A stretch of 64,000 bases of DNA, from contig JAAONU010000016.1 in the NCBI GenBank assembly GCA_012932295.1, positions 17,141,530 through 17,205,529 of the forward strand, written 5' to 3'. Source of the DNA: Cyclina sinensis (taxonomy: Eukaryota; Mollusca; Bivalvia; Venerida; Veneridae). The notes under the pieces were generated by a model. That model was not told the origin of the DNA and ran no database searches. It saw only the letters and a list, made by a program, of their open reading frames with translations. The position numbers and the translations under genes were made by a program. This document shows positions 35,092 to 46,189 of this stretch, one piece after another; the first letter of the stretch is position 1; each line of letters opens with the position of its first letter.

Positions 35092-36689
35092 GTAAGTAAA
35101 ATACTGTTACGTGTTGTTTCAAATTCTCAAGAATAAAGTCTAGTTGAAAACATAATATCATACAGTTTAGCTTTTCATTTATAGTGTTTAAGAGTCATGT
35201 CAATGTTAATTGATGAAGAGGCTTAAGTTTACAGATCATAGTTTAGTGAGTGAATTTTTTTTAATCATCTTTGAGACCCTTCTCTAAGACATTGTATTTC
35301 TGTATTTCATCTGAATTACTAACCATCACTGCTGTGTTTTATTAGTTTTAAAAGTATATGAACTAACTCCCAAAGTTAACAGCTATCTGTAGATAGCCCT
35401 GTTGTAGTCTCCTGACCCAAGTAGGACAAGCTTGGCCAAAGGCATCAGCGGACACACATGCCTTGTAAAGGGGCAATTGGTCCCACTTGTATTTAATCAG
35501 ACCAAACATTGTTTGAAAAGTACCTAGTTTAAACACCCTGCAGTGCCTAGATCCTTTGATGGTCTTCTAATTACTAAGATTTTATCAGGCTCCTTGATTA
35601 TATAAGTTTTTCATGCCCAACTCATTTCGGAATAAAATATTGTGTAAAATAGAATTATTAGCTTGACTTTTTTCAAGATAAAATCGAGTTATTGCTATAG
35701 TCATTGTGTCGTTGCCATTCCCATCTGAAAACTTTAACATTGATCATAAGTTTTTTATGCCCCCCTTTGAAAAAGGTAGGGCATATTGCTTTGGTGCTGT
35801 CTGTCGGTTGTAACATAGTGACTTTCATGCATTATTAATTATGATTATTGATTACTATTAACTAATCATATTGTGTTTTATTGCAGATTTTATTTAGTCT
35901 CATTTGTGTATATAATATCTTTAATGCTGGAGACTCTTTTAAATTGATACTTTATTTGTTTCATTTAAACTGAATTATTGAATTAGTATTTTAATCATCA
36001 TATAAGAGATGCATTTTGTGAAGGAATGTTTTATATTCTAAATTGCAAAATGACCGTATTTTACTTTCATATATATCTGGCACTGAAGCAAGTACATTGG
36101 CAGTAGATAATATATCAGGTGTTGTTTATTATAATAAGCTGTTTTTATAGATCTGTTTAAGTACTTTAATCAAATTTGGACAGTTTAAACATTCTCTTGG
36201 CAAAACTTAAGGATGCTGAATCAACTTCACATTTTAGTCAAATGTCAAATCTTAATATGTAATTAATGTTTTAATTGGCTATTCATAATTTTTAGAAATT
36301 GTAAAACAAAATATTACTAGTCAATTTTAGACGCCCCTTAACTGTCAAAAACATGTTGTCATTTTCATATATACAACATTCATTCTTTCCTGTAGCAGTT
36401 GAGGACTCGGTTTAGGTACGAAATGTAAGAATTTAAAATTATATTAATATATTAATATCAATTTGGTTTGAAAAATTTTATGAAATAAAATGTTCATTTT
36501 GGAAATGAAATTGAAATTAATGGAACTTTAGAAATTAAATATTAAAACTTTACAATCACGTCTTTCTGCTGTTTCAACTTTGAGATGGAAGTCAAGGCAA
36601 CAACGTGGCTAGTCAGTCAGCTGGGGTCAGTTGTAATAAAGATGACCTTCTGATTGATTGGTTATGTTACACGGTCAGTCTGTCTGTAT
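35092..36689 (+). other. Intron sequence with a stray ATGCYCCC-type 5' end
   Basis: Mostly AT-rich with no gene. A TTTTATGCCCCCCTTTGAAA...GGTAGGGCATATTGC hairpin followed by TCTGTCGG at about 35757-35815 is a Helentron-like 5' end that runs straight into unrelated sequence, so truncated. Nothing else recognised between 35815 and 36689. Confidence 0.45.
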
Positions 36690-37222
36690 TTCCACCAACA
36701 TTTTCTGTTCGTTTTCTTCTCAGAGGTTACACATACTGTAATAAATTTGGTATACAGATTATTCATAAGAATATCTAGGTCAAGATCTGTTTTGGGTTTG
36801 ATTGAGCAATTTTTGACAGAGTTATGCCCCTTGGACTTAGAAAAATTCCAATTATTTGCAGTTTCCATTCATTCTCTTCGCAGAGATTGCACATACCGAA
36901 ATGAAACTTAGTATACAGATTTATCATAAGAAAATCTAGTTCAAGTTTTGTTTTGGGTTTGAATGAGCAATTTTTGACAGAGTTATGCCCCTTGGACTTA
37001 GAAAAATTCCAATTATTTGCAGTTTCTGTTCATTTTCTTTGCAGAGATTGCACATACCAAAATGAAATTTAGTATACAGATTTATCATTAGAATATCAAT
37101 GTCAAGTTCTGTTTTGGGTACGATCGAGCAATTTTTGACAGAGTTATGCCCATTGAACTTAGAAAAATTCCAGTTATTTGCAGTTTCCGTTCGTTTTCTT
37201 TGCAGAAATTGCACATTCTGAA
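36690..37222 (+). repeat. 161-bp tandem repeat, left part
   Basis: Three and a half copies of a unit marked by CAGAGATTGCACATACC (36721, 36881, 37042, 37203) with GAGCAATTTTTGACAGAGTT and CCCCTTGGACTTAGAAAAAT. The last copy is cut at about 37222 by the DIRS-like element and the sequence resumes at 45678 (GGTTATAGATTTATCATAAG). A Helentron-like terminus at 45885 closes the far side. Confidence 0.75.
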
Positions 37223-37223
37223 A

Positions 37224-37520
37224 TATAATTAGAAAATTAAACAAGACTTACCTAGTAAGGTGAAGTTTAGTTGAAATTTCATCGACTGCAAACTCCTTAA
37301 TGGCTCACACAGAGAGGTGACGCAGCTAGTAGCAAGGCTTATTAGTCTTTAGAGAGAGGTCATGGTCATATAGTATATACCATGACCAATTATATAATTA
37401 TGAAGGAACATAATAGGGAAATGGGAGGGTGGGTGTGTGAGCCCTTAAGCAGTTTGCAGTCGATGAAATTTCAACTAAACTTCACCTTACTAGGTAAGTC
37501 TCGTTTAATTTTCTAATTTC
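37224..37520. repeat. 300-bp imperfect palindrome at the DIRS 3' end
   Basis: Left arm 37224-37310 (ATTAGAAAATTAAACAAGAC ... TTAATGGCTCACACAG) is the inverted complement of 37431-37520 (TGTGTGAGCCCTTAAGC ... GTCTCGTTTAATTTTCTAAT) with few mismatches. A second small hairpin, GGTCATGGT-CATATAGTATAT-ACCATGACC, lies in the middle (37354-37385). Parts repeat the element's termini, so it probably corresponds to the terminal/internal complementary region. Confidence 0.8.
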
Positions 37521-37762
37521 ATCTCCTGCATAACTCCTTAATGGGCCCCACAGAGATTTTAGAAATGTTCCTTCTTAATTTATTAAGTAATGTAGATAAG
37601 ATTGAACTGAAAACAACTATTCGGTTGAGAATTGTATTCCAATGTCAGACATTATATATATATACACACATAGTAATATTTATATTGTAAACTAGTGAAA
37701 ACATGAAAATAATGAATTCACTGTAAGGTCTTAAACAGGTTAACATGTGTTTTTGTGTTAAT

Positions 37763-38848
37763 TTAAAAGTTCATAACTGCATCTTGTAAGTTTTTCGTTT
37801 CAGTTATTGGTTTTTTGTAAAATGTTTCAAAAGTTTTTGCATTTGTCCATCCAGCAGTCTTTATGATGGTATGTAATGGGATACCATGAAAGCTAGCTTT
37901 TGAGGTAGCTGCTGCTCTAGTGCTATGAGCTCCAAAACTTTTATCAATGCCTGCCTTAGACATTGTCAGTTTTATCCATCTTGTCACCGTGCTTTTGGAT
38001 ACAGCTTTAAATGGTTTCATTGTACTAATAAGTAGTTCTTTCCCTTGACGCAATTTTTCTGTCCGTTCTAGATATTGTTTAATAACAGTGACTATACACA
38101 GATCCTTATTATTTTCATATGATTTAAATGAAATTGTCTCTTGATGGTATCCAGGTCTCGATTGTTTAAGTAAATGATTTTGATGAATGTATATCATGTC
38201 ATTGGAAAAGTGTATATCCTTTATTTCAATGAGGTGTAGTGATTGGCATCTTTGAGCCGTGCATAAAAGATAGAGCATGCATAACTTGCAAGAAAGTTGC
38301 AATAATGTTATGCTGGAATTGTCCAATGTTTATAAAAAATTTAGCACTGTTTTCGTGTCCCAAGTTGTTGAATATTTTGGTAATGCTGGTCGCTCATTGA
38401 ATACACCTTTCATGAATCGAGTGAGTTCTTCAAATTTAGTAATGTCAATGTTGCCACAGATTCGCAAAAACGAGCTGAGTGCAGATCTTGCAACCCCTAA
38501 AGATCTGTATTTAAGTCCCTTATGGTATAAGTTCGATAAAAACTGGAGGATTTCATTTATGGAAGGCTTAATGGGGTTAGCTGTACTTCCACAGAATTGT
38601 AACCATTTTGAAATATATGTGTTGTATTGTTGCTTTGTACCCCTCTTCTATGATTTGAGGATGATGTCTCGAGCTTGTTCAGGGACTCCTCTTTCTTCAA
38701 GTACTGACCGGATACTTGAAAAAGCCCAAGTTTCATCTTTTTCAGAGGATGTTTCCTCTCTGGTCTGTGTGGTAGATGAAGGCACTTTTGTGGATGTGGT
38801 AGGTTGTAACAATTTCCTTTCAGTACTTGAAGAAGACTGGGCCACCAA
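37763..38848 (-). pseudogene. DIRS tyrosine recombinase (YR), two in-frame stops
   Basis: The YR would excise or integrate a circular DNA copy of the element. In one minus-strand frame from about 38848 the sequence shows an N-terminal SAM-like part (LKYRSLGVARSALSSFLRI) and a catalytic part with R in CTAQRCQSLHLIEI, HSTRAA (H-x-x-R) and AGWTNAKTFETFY: all four residues R, H, R and Y are visible. The frame is cut by TAG at 38648-38650 and TAA at 38330-38332, so it is inactive as written. It overlaps the RNase H frame at its 5' end, as is normal for DIRS. A 218-codon opposite-strand frame at 38277-38933 is treated as a shadow. Confidence 0.85.
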
Positions 38849-40614
38849 ACCTGTGTTGGCCAGATTGGAGCTACCAAGACCGCTTCTGTTCCATCCTCCT
38901 GTATTTTTTGTAGTATTCTTGGTAGAAGACTGAAAGGAGGAAATAAGTAGTAAAAGTCATTGGACCATGTTAGAGAAAATGCATCAGTTGCAAATGCATG
39001 TGGTTCCGGTCTGCGGGTAACATATCGTGGTAACTTATGGTTTAACCTTGAAGCGAATAAGTCAACGGATAACCCGGGATAAATTTTTGATATTTCATCA
39101 AAGACATTTTGCTTTAGTGACCATTCTAGATATGAATTAGATGACCTTGACTCTTTGTTTGCTTCTACATTTTTTCTTCCTGCGATATGGGCAGCTGTTA
39201 GGTGAATTTTTCTGTTAATGCACCAGAACCAGATTTCCCTGGCCAAAATGTTTAATTCTTTCTTTGTTCCCCCCAGCTTATTAATGTATGCACAACTTAC
39301 TGTATTGTCCATATAAATTTTTATATGTAAATTTTTTAAATTTTGACAAAATGACAGTAATGTTAATTGACAAGCTTTTAATTCTAAAATATTTATATGC
39401 ATTTTTTGTTCCTCAGCTGACAACACTCCCCCTGCTTTCTCATTATGTGTTTGGTTGTACGAGCTCCATCCAGAGTTTAAAGCATCAGAGAAAAGTATAA
39501 GGTTAGGAGCCCCATGGGATACTTTCCTGAAGGTGGCATGTAGATTTTTGATCCACCAGTCTATGTCGGGATAAACAGATTTAGGAATATTCATAAAACT
39601 GTTGTAATTTCCCCTGTGTAATTTTAACATCCTTTCTTTCACCCTCTCTAAAGGTTTGTAAAACAAAGGTGCATATTCAATTCCTGGGTCAGTGGCCATT
39701 AATTTTCCTATTAATTTTGCAAATTATGTGATAGTTACCCGCCTTTTCTGCATAATGCTTTTACAAATTTCTATTATTTCATTAACCTTTTCTGGGGTAG
39801 GTCTTACTGTCATAGTTGTTTAGCAAAGTATGAAACCAAGAAAAACAATTTGTTGGGTTAGTATCAGTATTGACTTTTCTGGATGTACAGTCAGTCCAAG
39901 GGAGTCAATGAGATGTACTGTTTCTCTGATGTTATTCAAACATTCGTCGTAATTATTTCCTTGTAAGCAAGAGTCATCAATATAAGCAGTGCTGACATGT
40001 CCTTTAGACCTAAGATTAGCAAAAACTGGTTTTAATAGTTTTGTAAATACTAGTGGAGATGTGGAAAGACCCATTACCAGCGCTTTGAATTGATATTTCT
40101 GATTGTTATGATAAAATCTAAAATACTTTCTGTCATTTTTGTGAATAGGTATAGAATAGAAAGCTTCAGAAATGTCAACCGAGCCAAAGAAACAATTTTT
40201 CCGCATATTATTGATTGCAGAGTAAAATGTTTCCATTTTGAAATGGATGGTGGACATGTGTTTTTTATTAAACCTCTTGAGATTTAAAATAAGACGAACT
40301 TTGCCATCTTTTTTAGGTCTGATGAATATATTAGACAGGTATTCATCTCTGTCAATATAATTGACTGGTTCAATGATTTCACGATGCAGAAATCGTTCAA
40401 TTTCATTGTTAATTAGAGTTTGTTCCTCTAAGGTAAATGAGAGTGGTTTAGGAGCAATTGTCTGTCGTGGTTCACTTTCAAGCTCAACCCTGTAACCTCT
40501 AATAGTGCTCAAAATCCAGTCGTCACTAGTTAAAGAGTGCCAATTCTGTTGATGTGTTTTAGTCTTCCCGGCTACAAAATTGTTTGGGATGTTTTGCAAT
40601 TTGAAAGAGTCCAA
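38557..40614 (-). pseudogene. DIRS reverse transcriptase-RNase H, two in-frame stops
   Basis: This polyprotein would copy element RNA into DNA. RT signatures: FIRPKKDGKVRLILNLK, GSVDISEAFYSIPI, LVMGLSTSPLVFTKLL and the active site AYIDDS, then VFLGFIL. RNase H follows: LILFSDALNSGW with the first Asp, the INILELKA Glu, and KIYMDNT with another Asp, then a DIRS-type C-terminal region with VDLFASRLNHKLPRY. RT and RNase H are in the same frame but separated by TAA at 39820-39822 and TAA at 39724-39726. Bases upstream to about 40660 stay open and overlap gag in another frame. The conserved residues suggest a relatively recent loss. Confidence 0.9.
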
Positions 40615-40637
40615 TATTTGTGGGCTACCTACATTGT

Positions 40638-41240
40638 TTACTTTCTTTGAATCTTTGTTTGTTGTCCTGGTTTTTTCCTTTTGTAATTGTCTGGTCGTTT
40701 GTACTGGTAGGTGTGATGATGGGGAGCGCTCCGATAATTGTTGGTTTGTCTGTATGTTGGTCTGGTGCTCCCCTTCTTGGATAAAAAAGGTTTGCTTGTT
40801 CCAGGGGTGATATTGACAAGTTTGACTTTGGAGTTTTCAAGCTTCTTGACAGTCTCTTGCAGGTTATTCCCAAAGAGTTTTGTTGCTGACTCGTCATTAT
40901 CACAAATGGCTTTGAACTGTGGTTGGATGTCCCGCCTAATTCTTTCTTTTCGTGATGTATTTGTTGACTTAAAGGTCAGGCATAGAATTTTGAAGGCATC
41001 CATGACTAAAGTTGTTACTTCCTCTTGGCTGCCTTTGATCTTAAGTACATCTAGTGCTCGTAAAATTGGTGTTAGTGCCAGTGAATAATTTGCAGTAACT
41101 TTCTGTAGAAGGAAGTCTATGTTCTTTGTGTGTGGTTGGAGTTGTCTCCAAATAACTTCCTCAACAGCTGGGACTTGTAAATTGTCCACGTTTTTTGGTC
41201 TTTGGTACTTTTCTTTGAATTCTTTCAGTTTCTCTGTGTC
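40638..41240 (-). pseudogene. DIRS gag-like ORF, C-terminal part (3' of the inserted element)
   Basis: The minus-strand frame is open from the insertion junction at about 41240 to a stop at 40638. It starts EKLKEFKEKYQRPKNVDNLQ and includes VIWRQLQPHTKNIDFLLQKV, typical of the conserved block of DIRS gag-like proteins (helical, likely multimerising), and ends in a basic, Gln/Tyr-rich tail (TYQYKRPDNYKRKKPGQQ) probably binding nucleic acid. The AGCTCACC element at 41246-44351 splits it from its N-terminal part. Confidence 0.7.
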
Positions 41241-41245
41241 TTTTT

Positions 41246-44200
41246 AGCTCACCTGAGCTGTCTCAGGGTGAGCTATTAGGATCGATGAATGTCCATCGTC
41301 TGTTCACATTTAGTTCGTTAACACTCTACTGGTCACATTTTTGCTCCAATTATCACGAAACTTGGTCAGGATGTTTTTCCCAGTAATTTCTCGGACGAGT
41401 TCGAATATGGGTCATATGGGATCAAAAACTAGGTCACAGAGCCCAAAAATAGAAAAATCTTGTAAACACTCTAGAGGTTACATTTTCAGCCCAAATAATC
41501 TGGAAATTTGTCAGAAAGGTTGTTTCCATGATTTCTAGCTCAAGTTCGAATATAGGTCAACTGGGGTCAAAAACTAGGTCACAGAGCCCAAATATGGAAA
41601 AACCTTGTAAACACTTTAGAGGTAACATTTTCAGCCCGAATATCCTTGTAATATGTCAGAAAGGTTACTTGGATGATTTCTAGCCCAGGTTCGAATATGG
41701 GTCATCTGGGGTCAAAAACTAGGTCACTGAGACGAAATATGGAAAAACCTTTTTATCACTCTAGAGGTAACATTTTCAGCCAAAATATCCTGGAAATATG
41801 TCAGAAAGGTTGTTTTGATGATTTCTAGCTCAAGTTTGAATATGGGTCATGTGGGGTCAAAAACTAGGTCACACAGCCCAAATATGGTAAAACCTGGTTA
41901 ACACTCTAGAGGTAACATTTTTAACCCAAATTTTCTGAAAAACTGTCAGAAAGCTTGTTAGGATGATTTTTAGCTCAAGTTGGAATATGGGTCATGTGGG
42001 ATCCAAAACTAGGTCACACAGCCTGTATATGGAAAAACCTTGTTAACACTCTAGAGGTTACATTTTCAGCCCAAATAATCTGGAAATATGTCAGATAGGT
42101 TGCTTCGATGATTTCTAGGTCCAGTTCGAATATGGGTCATCTGGGGTCAAAAACTAGGTCACACAGCCTAAATATGGAAAAACCTTGTTAACACTCTAGA
42201 GGTAACATTTTCAGCCCAAATACTCTGGAAATATGTCAGAAAGGTTGTATTGATGATTTCTAGCCAAAGTTCGAATATGGGTCATCTGGGGTCAAAAACT
42301 AGGTCACAGAGCTTAAATTTTGAAAAACCTTGTTTACACTCTACAGGTAACATTTTCAGCCCAAATATTCTGGAAAAAATGTCAGAAAGGTTATTTCGAT
42401 GGTTTCTAGGTCAAGTTTGAATATGGGTCATCTGGGGTCAAAAACTAGGTCACAGAGCCCAAAAGTAGAAATAGCTTGTTAAGGCTCTAGAGGCTACTGT
42501 TTCAGCCCAAATATCCTGGAAATATGTCAGAAAGGTTGTTTTGATGATTTCTAGCTCAAGTTTGAATATGGGTCATGTGGGGTCAAAAACAAGGTCATAC
42601 AGCCCAAATATGGTAAAACCTTGTTAACACTCTAGAGGTAACATTTTTAGCCCAAATTTCCTGAAAAACTGTCAGAAAGCTTGTTAAGATGATTTCTAGC
42701 TCAAGTTGGAATATGGGTCATGTGGGTTCCAAAACTAGGTCACACAGCCTGTATATGGAAAAACCTTGTTAACACTCTAGAGGTAACATTTTCAGCCCAA
42801 ATATCCTGGAAATATGTCAGATAGGTTGTTTCAATGATCTCTAGGTCAAGTTCGAATATGGGTCATCTGGGGTCAAAAACTAGGTCACACAGCCTGAATA
42901 TGGAAAAACCTTGTTAACACTCTAGAGGTAACATTTTCAGCCCAAATACTCTGGAAATATGTCAGAAAGGTTGTATTGATGATTTCTAGCCCAAGCTCGA
43001 ATATGGGTCATCTGGGGTCAAAAACTAGGTCACAGAGCTTAAAGTTGGAAAAACCTTGTTTACACTCTACAGGTAACATTTTCAGCCAAAATATTCTGGA
43101 AATATATCAGACAGGTTATTTCGATGGTTTCTAGGTCAAGTTTGAATATGGGTCATCTGGGGTCAAAAACTAGGTCACAGAGCCCAAAAATAGAAATAGC
43201 TTGTTAAGGCTCTAGAGGCTACTGTTTCAGCCCAAATATCCTGGAAATATGTCAGGAAGGTTGTTTTGATGATTTCTAGCTCAAGTTTGAATATGGGTCA
43301 TGTGGGGTCAAAAACAAGGTCACACAGTCCAAATATGGTAAAACCTTGTTAACACTCTAGAGGTAACATTTTTAGCCCAAATTTCCTGAAAAACTGTCAG
43401 AAAGCTTGTTAAGATGATTTCTAGCTCAAGTTGGAATATGGGTCATGTGGGTTCCAAAACTAGGTCACACAGCCTGTATATGGAAAAACCTTGTTAACAC
43501 TCTAGAGGTTACATTTTCAGCCCAAATATCCTGGAAATATGTCAGATAGGTTGTTTCAATGATCTCTAGGTCAAGTTCGAATATGGGTTATCTAGGGTCA
43601 AAAACTAGGTCACACAGCCTGAATATGGAAAAATCTTGTTAACACTCTAGAGGTAACATTTTCAGTCCAAATATCCTGGAAATATGTCAGAAAGGTTGTA
43701 TCGATTATTTCTAGCCCAAGTTCGAATATGGGTCATCTGGGGTCAAAAACTAGGTCACAGAGCTTAAATTTGGAAAAACCTTGTTTACACTCTACAGGCA
43801 ACATTTTCAGCCCAAATATTCTGGAAATATGTCAGAAAGGTTATTTCGATGGTTTCTAGGTCAAGTTCAAATATGGGTCATCTGGGGTAAAAAAACTAGG
43901 TCACAGAGCCAAAAAATAGAAATATCTTGTTAAGGCTCTAGAGGCTACTGTTTCAGTCCAAATATCCTGGCAGTTTGTCAGAAAGCTTGTTTGGTTGTTC
44001 ACATTATTAGATTAGGTTAAAGGTCATGGAGGCTAAAAATAGATTTATCTACTGTACCTCATAAAGCCTTCATTTATAGACCAATATCTTTGATATTCAG
44101 TATATAGGTTCCTTGCATGGACCTCTATCCATGTGTAGGGATTGAGGTCACTGGGTCAAGGTCAAGGTCACCATAGCTTATAATAGATATTTCTACTTTC

Positions 44201-44351
44201 TGTCATAGAGCCTTTATTTATTGACTGATATTTTACATATTTGGTTTGGAGGCACTTACATATTTTCAATTAAAAAATGAAATACTGCTGAACAGCAAAC
44301 CTACAGCCAAAGTACTCAGGTGAGCAATCCAGGGTCATCATGGCCCTCTTG
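41246..44351 (+). mobile_element. AGCTCACC-family element inserted in DIRS gag, chimeric core with higher-order repeat
   Basis: 5' end AGCTCACC-TGAGCTGTCTCA-GGGTGAGCT; 3' end CAGGTGAGCAATCCA + GGGTCATCATGGCCC + TCTTG. From 41300 to about 43997 the core is some eighteen 145-bp type-B units (TTGTTAACACTCTAGAGGTA, AACTAGGTCACACAGCC). A marked unit (TTAAGGCTCTAGAGGCTACT) returns at 42481, 43206 and 43932, so five units form a 725-bp higher-order repeat. At about 43998 the sequence switches to the type-A 3' module (TTATTAGATTAGGTTAAAGG). The gag reading frame stops on one side and resumes on the other within a T-rich site. Confidence 0.85.
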
Positions 44352-44848
44352 TTTGTTTGTTCCTCTGAGAGCTTTATTTGTTATTCTTGAAAGTTGTTTA
44401 CTGACATCTTCCAGTTGATGTCTGGTCTGAGAAAAAATCCTCCAGGTCATTCATGAACCCCTGCTCTTCGTTTTTCTCAGTTGATATTTCGTTTTGCTGT
44501 GTGATCTATGCCAGATGATTCACCATCACTATCATCCGTCATGTGCGTGCTTTCAGCGCTTTGATCCTCGTCATCATAGGAATTTGTCTTTCTTCGTTTT
44601 TTCGAGGGAGAAACTTCGTCATCGTTGTCAGTTTCTTCCCTGCATTTTTTCAATTCTTTTATGTCTTGACATATCACTGACACTGCCTCAGCCAGTGTTT
44701 TCATGCCTTGAGCGGCATTGCCAAACGCCGACATTTGTTTCTGAATTTCGGCTATTACCGATAATTCCCCTTCTGTACCTCGTGTTATCGGCGCATGCAC
44801 CATTCCTTGACTGTGGTCATTTCCGCCCTGGACATCTGCCAGGTCCAT
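44352..44848 (-). pseudogene. DIRS gag-like ORF, N-terminal part, frameshifted
   Basis: From ATG 44848 the minus-strand frame encodes MDLADVQGGNDHSQG, a helix (LSVIAEIQKQMSAFGNAAQG), a basic nuclear-localisation-like PSKKRRK and an acidic Ser/Asp-rich stretch, and stops at 44477. Related sequence continues in another frame (STEKNEEQGFMNDLEDFF) and then a third (KQLSRITNKALRGT) up to the insertion junction, so there are at least two frameshifts. Confidence 0.65.
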
Positions 44849-45164
44849 CACGTGATTCTAAAATGATGAGTTCCTTCATCAGTGTTTCAAAAAATGCGAG
44901 TCATAACATAGCATCACATACAAATTAAAGAACACCGCAGGCCACAACACAAATAAAATGTGCAGGATGACAACGATTTATGTTTATATTAATCGTAAAT
45001 TGCCCACTGACCTGGGGAATTCCTGTACCAAAGACTCGTGGCCAAATTTATTTACAACAATGAATGTTGATTCGAGGCAATCAGAATACTGCTTTCCTCG
45101 TTGTTTGATAATACATCGAAGTGAAAATTATAAATCTATATCAGCAATACATTTGCATCGGCGG

Positions 45165-45360
45165 TGGTTTACTCTAAATCGGAAAATTGAAAGTAAATTT
45201 TTCCGGTTTAAAAATCTATTGGAAACGCAACTGAAAGTGAGTTGCAAATCTTCCATTTTTTGTTTATCATTTGGAAACTCAACTGAAAATGAGTTGATAA
45301 AATTTCCATATTTACTGTGAGTCGGAAACACAACTGGAAATGAGTTGTTCAAGTTTTCCT
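45165..45360 (-). repeat. 52-bp repeats in the DIRS 5' leader
   Basis: Three copies of GGAAACNCAACTGAAANTGAGTTG (near 45220, 45272 and 45325), each with a CAACT...AGTTG inverted core, lie between the gag start and the right terminus. A short open frame across them is not convincing. The rest of 44849-45600 shows nothing else. Confidence 0.6.
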
Positions 45361-45677
45361 TCAAATGTCTTCCATATGAATTTGTTGTTAAACAAAGGGA
45401 AACGTGATAGACTTAACTCGACTTAAGCACTAGAAGTTAGAAAAATTATGTGTGACTTACCTTCCAAAACTCCCAATTTATCTGTAAACAATTAGTACTT
45501 CCTAATGACTTTGATAATAATGATTTTTGCTAGTATGATTTTGTAAATTATTTTTATGATAATCTTCCAATTTTTCTCGACTGATTGGGCCAAGCTAAAG
45601 CCTCGAACTGATAAGCCTTGCTACTAGCTGGGTCATCTCTCTGTGGGGCCCATTAAGGAGTTATGCAGGAGATGAAA

Positions 45678-46189
45678 TTTGGTTATAGATTTATCATAAG
45701 AATATCTAGGTCTTGTTTTAGCTTAGTCACGTCATACTTGATAGGTTGATGCATCTCAGATAGTACCTGTAGATAACCCCTATTGATTTTTGGTTCAAAA
45801 GGTAAATTTCATTTCCATGTACACACTGCCAATAATGTATACTGCCGCTGGGGGGTGGGCATAAGTGTTTCTCAAACATCTCTTGTTATTCCTTAATGGA
45901 TAGTCTTCATACTTGGACATAACAACCCTTTGGACAAGACCTTTAAGTAGACCAGACTTAACTTGACCTTGACTTATAATTGACCTTCACCTTCAAGGTC
46001 AAATTATTGAATTTAGCCAAAATTGGCCGTAACTTAAATATTAATTGGTGGATTGTCTTCATACTTGCACACAACAACCCTTTGGACAAGATCTTCAAGC
46101 GGACCAGACAGAACTTGACCTTGACTCATAATGACCTTCACCTTTAAGGTCAAATTATTGAATTTTGCTAAAATGGGTCATAACTTTCT
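45678..46189 (+). repeat. Rest of the 161-bp repeat, a 3' terminus, and 150-bp repeats
   Basis: 45678-45730 completes the repeat unit split by the DIRS element. A terminus GGTGGGCATAAGTGTTTCTC ... CATCTCTTG ends at 45885. From 45886 two 150-bp units follow (TCTTCATACTTGGACATAAC at 45907; again at 46057) containing inverted TGACCTTGAC motifs, the same unit as at 56540-56800. Confidence 0.55.

Larger units (their letters stand above)
37223..45677 (-). mobile_element. DIRS-like tyrosine-recombinase retrotransposon, decayed
   Basis: On the minus strand the order is gag-like, RT-RNase H, then tyrosine recombinase (YR) overlapping the end of RH, the DIRS layout with no integrase or LTRs. The right terminus (about 45605-45677, with ATTAAGGAGTTATGCAGGAG) is repeated inverted at 37512-37556 and, in diverged form, at 37257-37345, as expected for DIRS inverted termini and internal complementary region. 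Both borders fall in the same 161-bp tandem unit. Subtracting the 3.1-kb insertion leaves about 5.3 kb. Stops and frameshifts show that this copy cannot make its proteins. Confidence 0.85.

Noticed and set aside
34871..35161. 96-codon minus-strand frame over exon 6
   Set aside because: The + strand has an acceptor, a near-consensus donor, correct phase and macro-like structure; the minus frame has none of these.
36089..36118. 30-base phase 1 exon (ASTLAVDNIS) between exons 6 and 7
   Set aside because: Phase fits, but the acceptor is weak, the segment is tiny and it would break the macro loop; needs transcript evidence.
38277..38933. 218-codon + strand open frame
   Set aside because: It is the exact antisense of the DIRS YR and RNase H region, which has clear motifs on the minus strand; no motif or splice site supports the + frame.
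40738..41088. 116-codon + strand frame
   Set aside because: Antisense shadow of the DIRS gag C-terminal part.
44494..44928. 144-codon + strand frame
   Set aside because: Antisense to the DIRS gag-like N-terminal part, which has a start codon and a basic nuclear-localisation-like motif.
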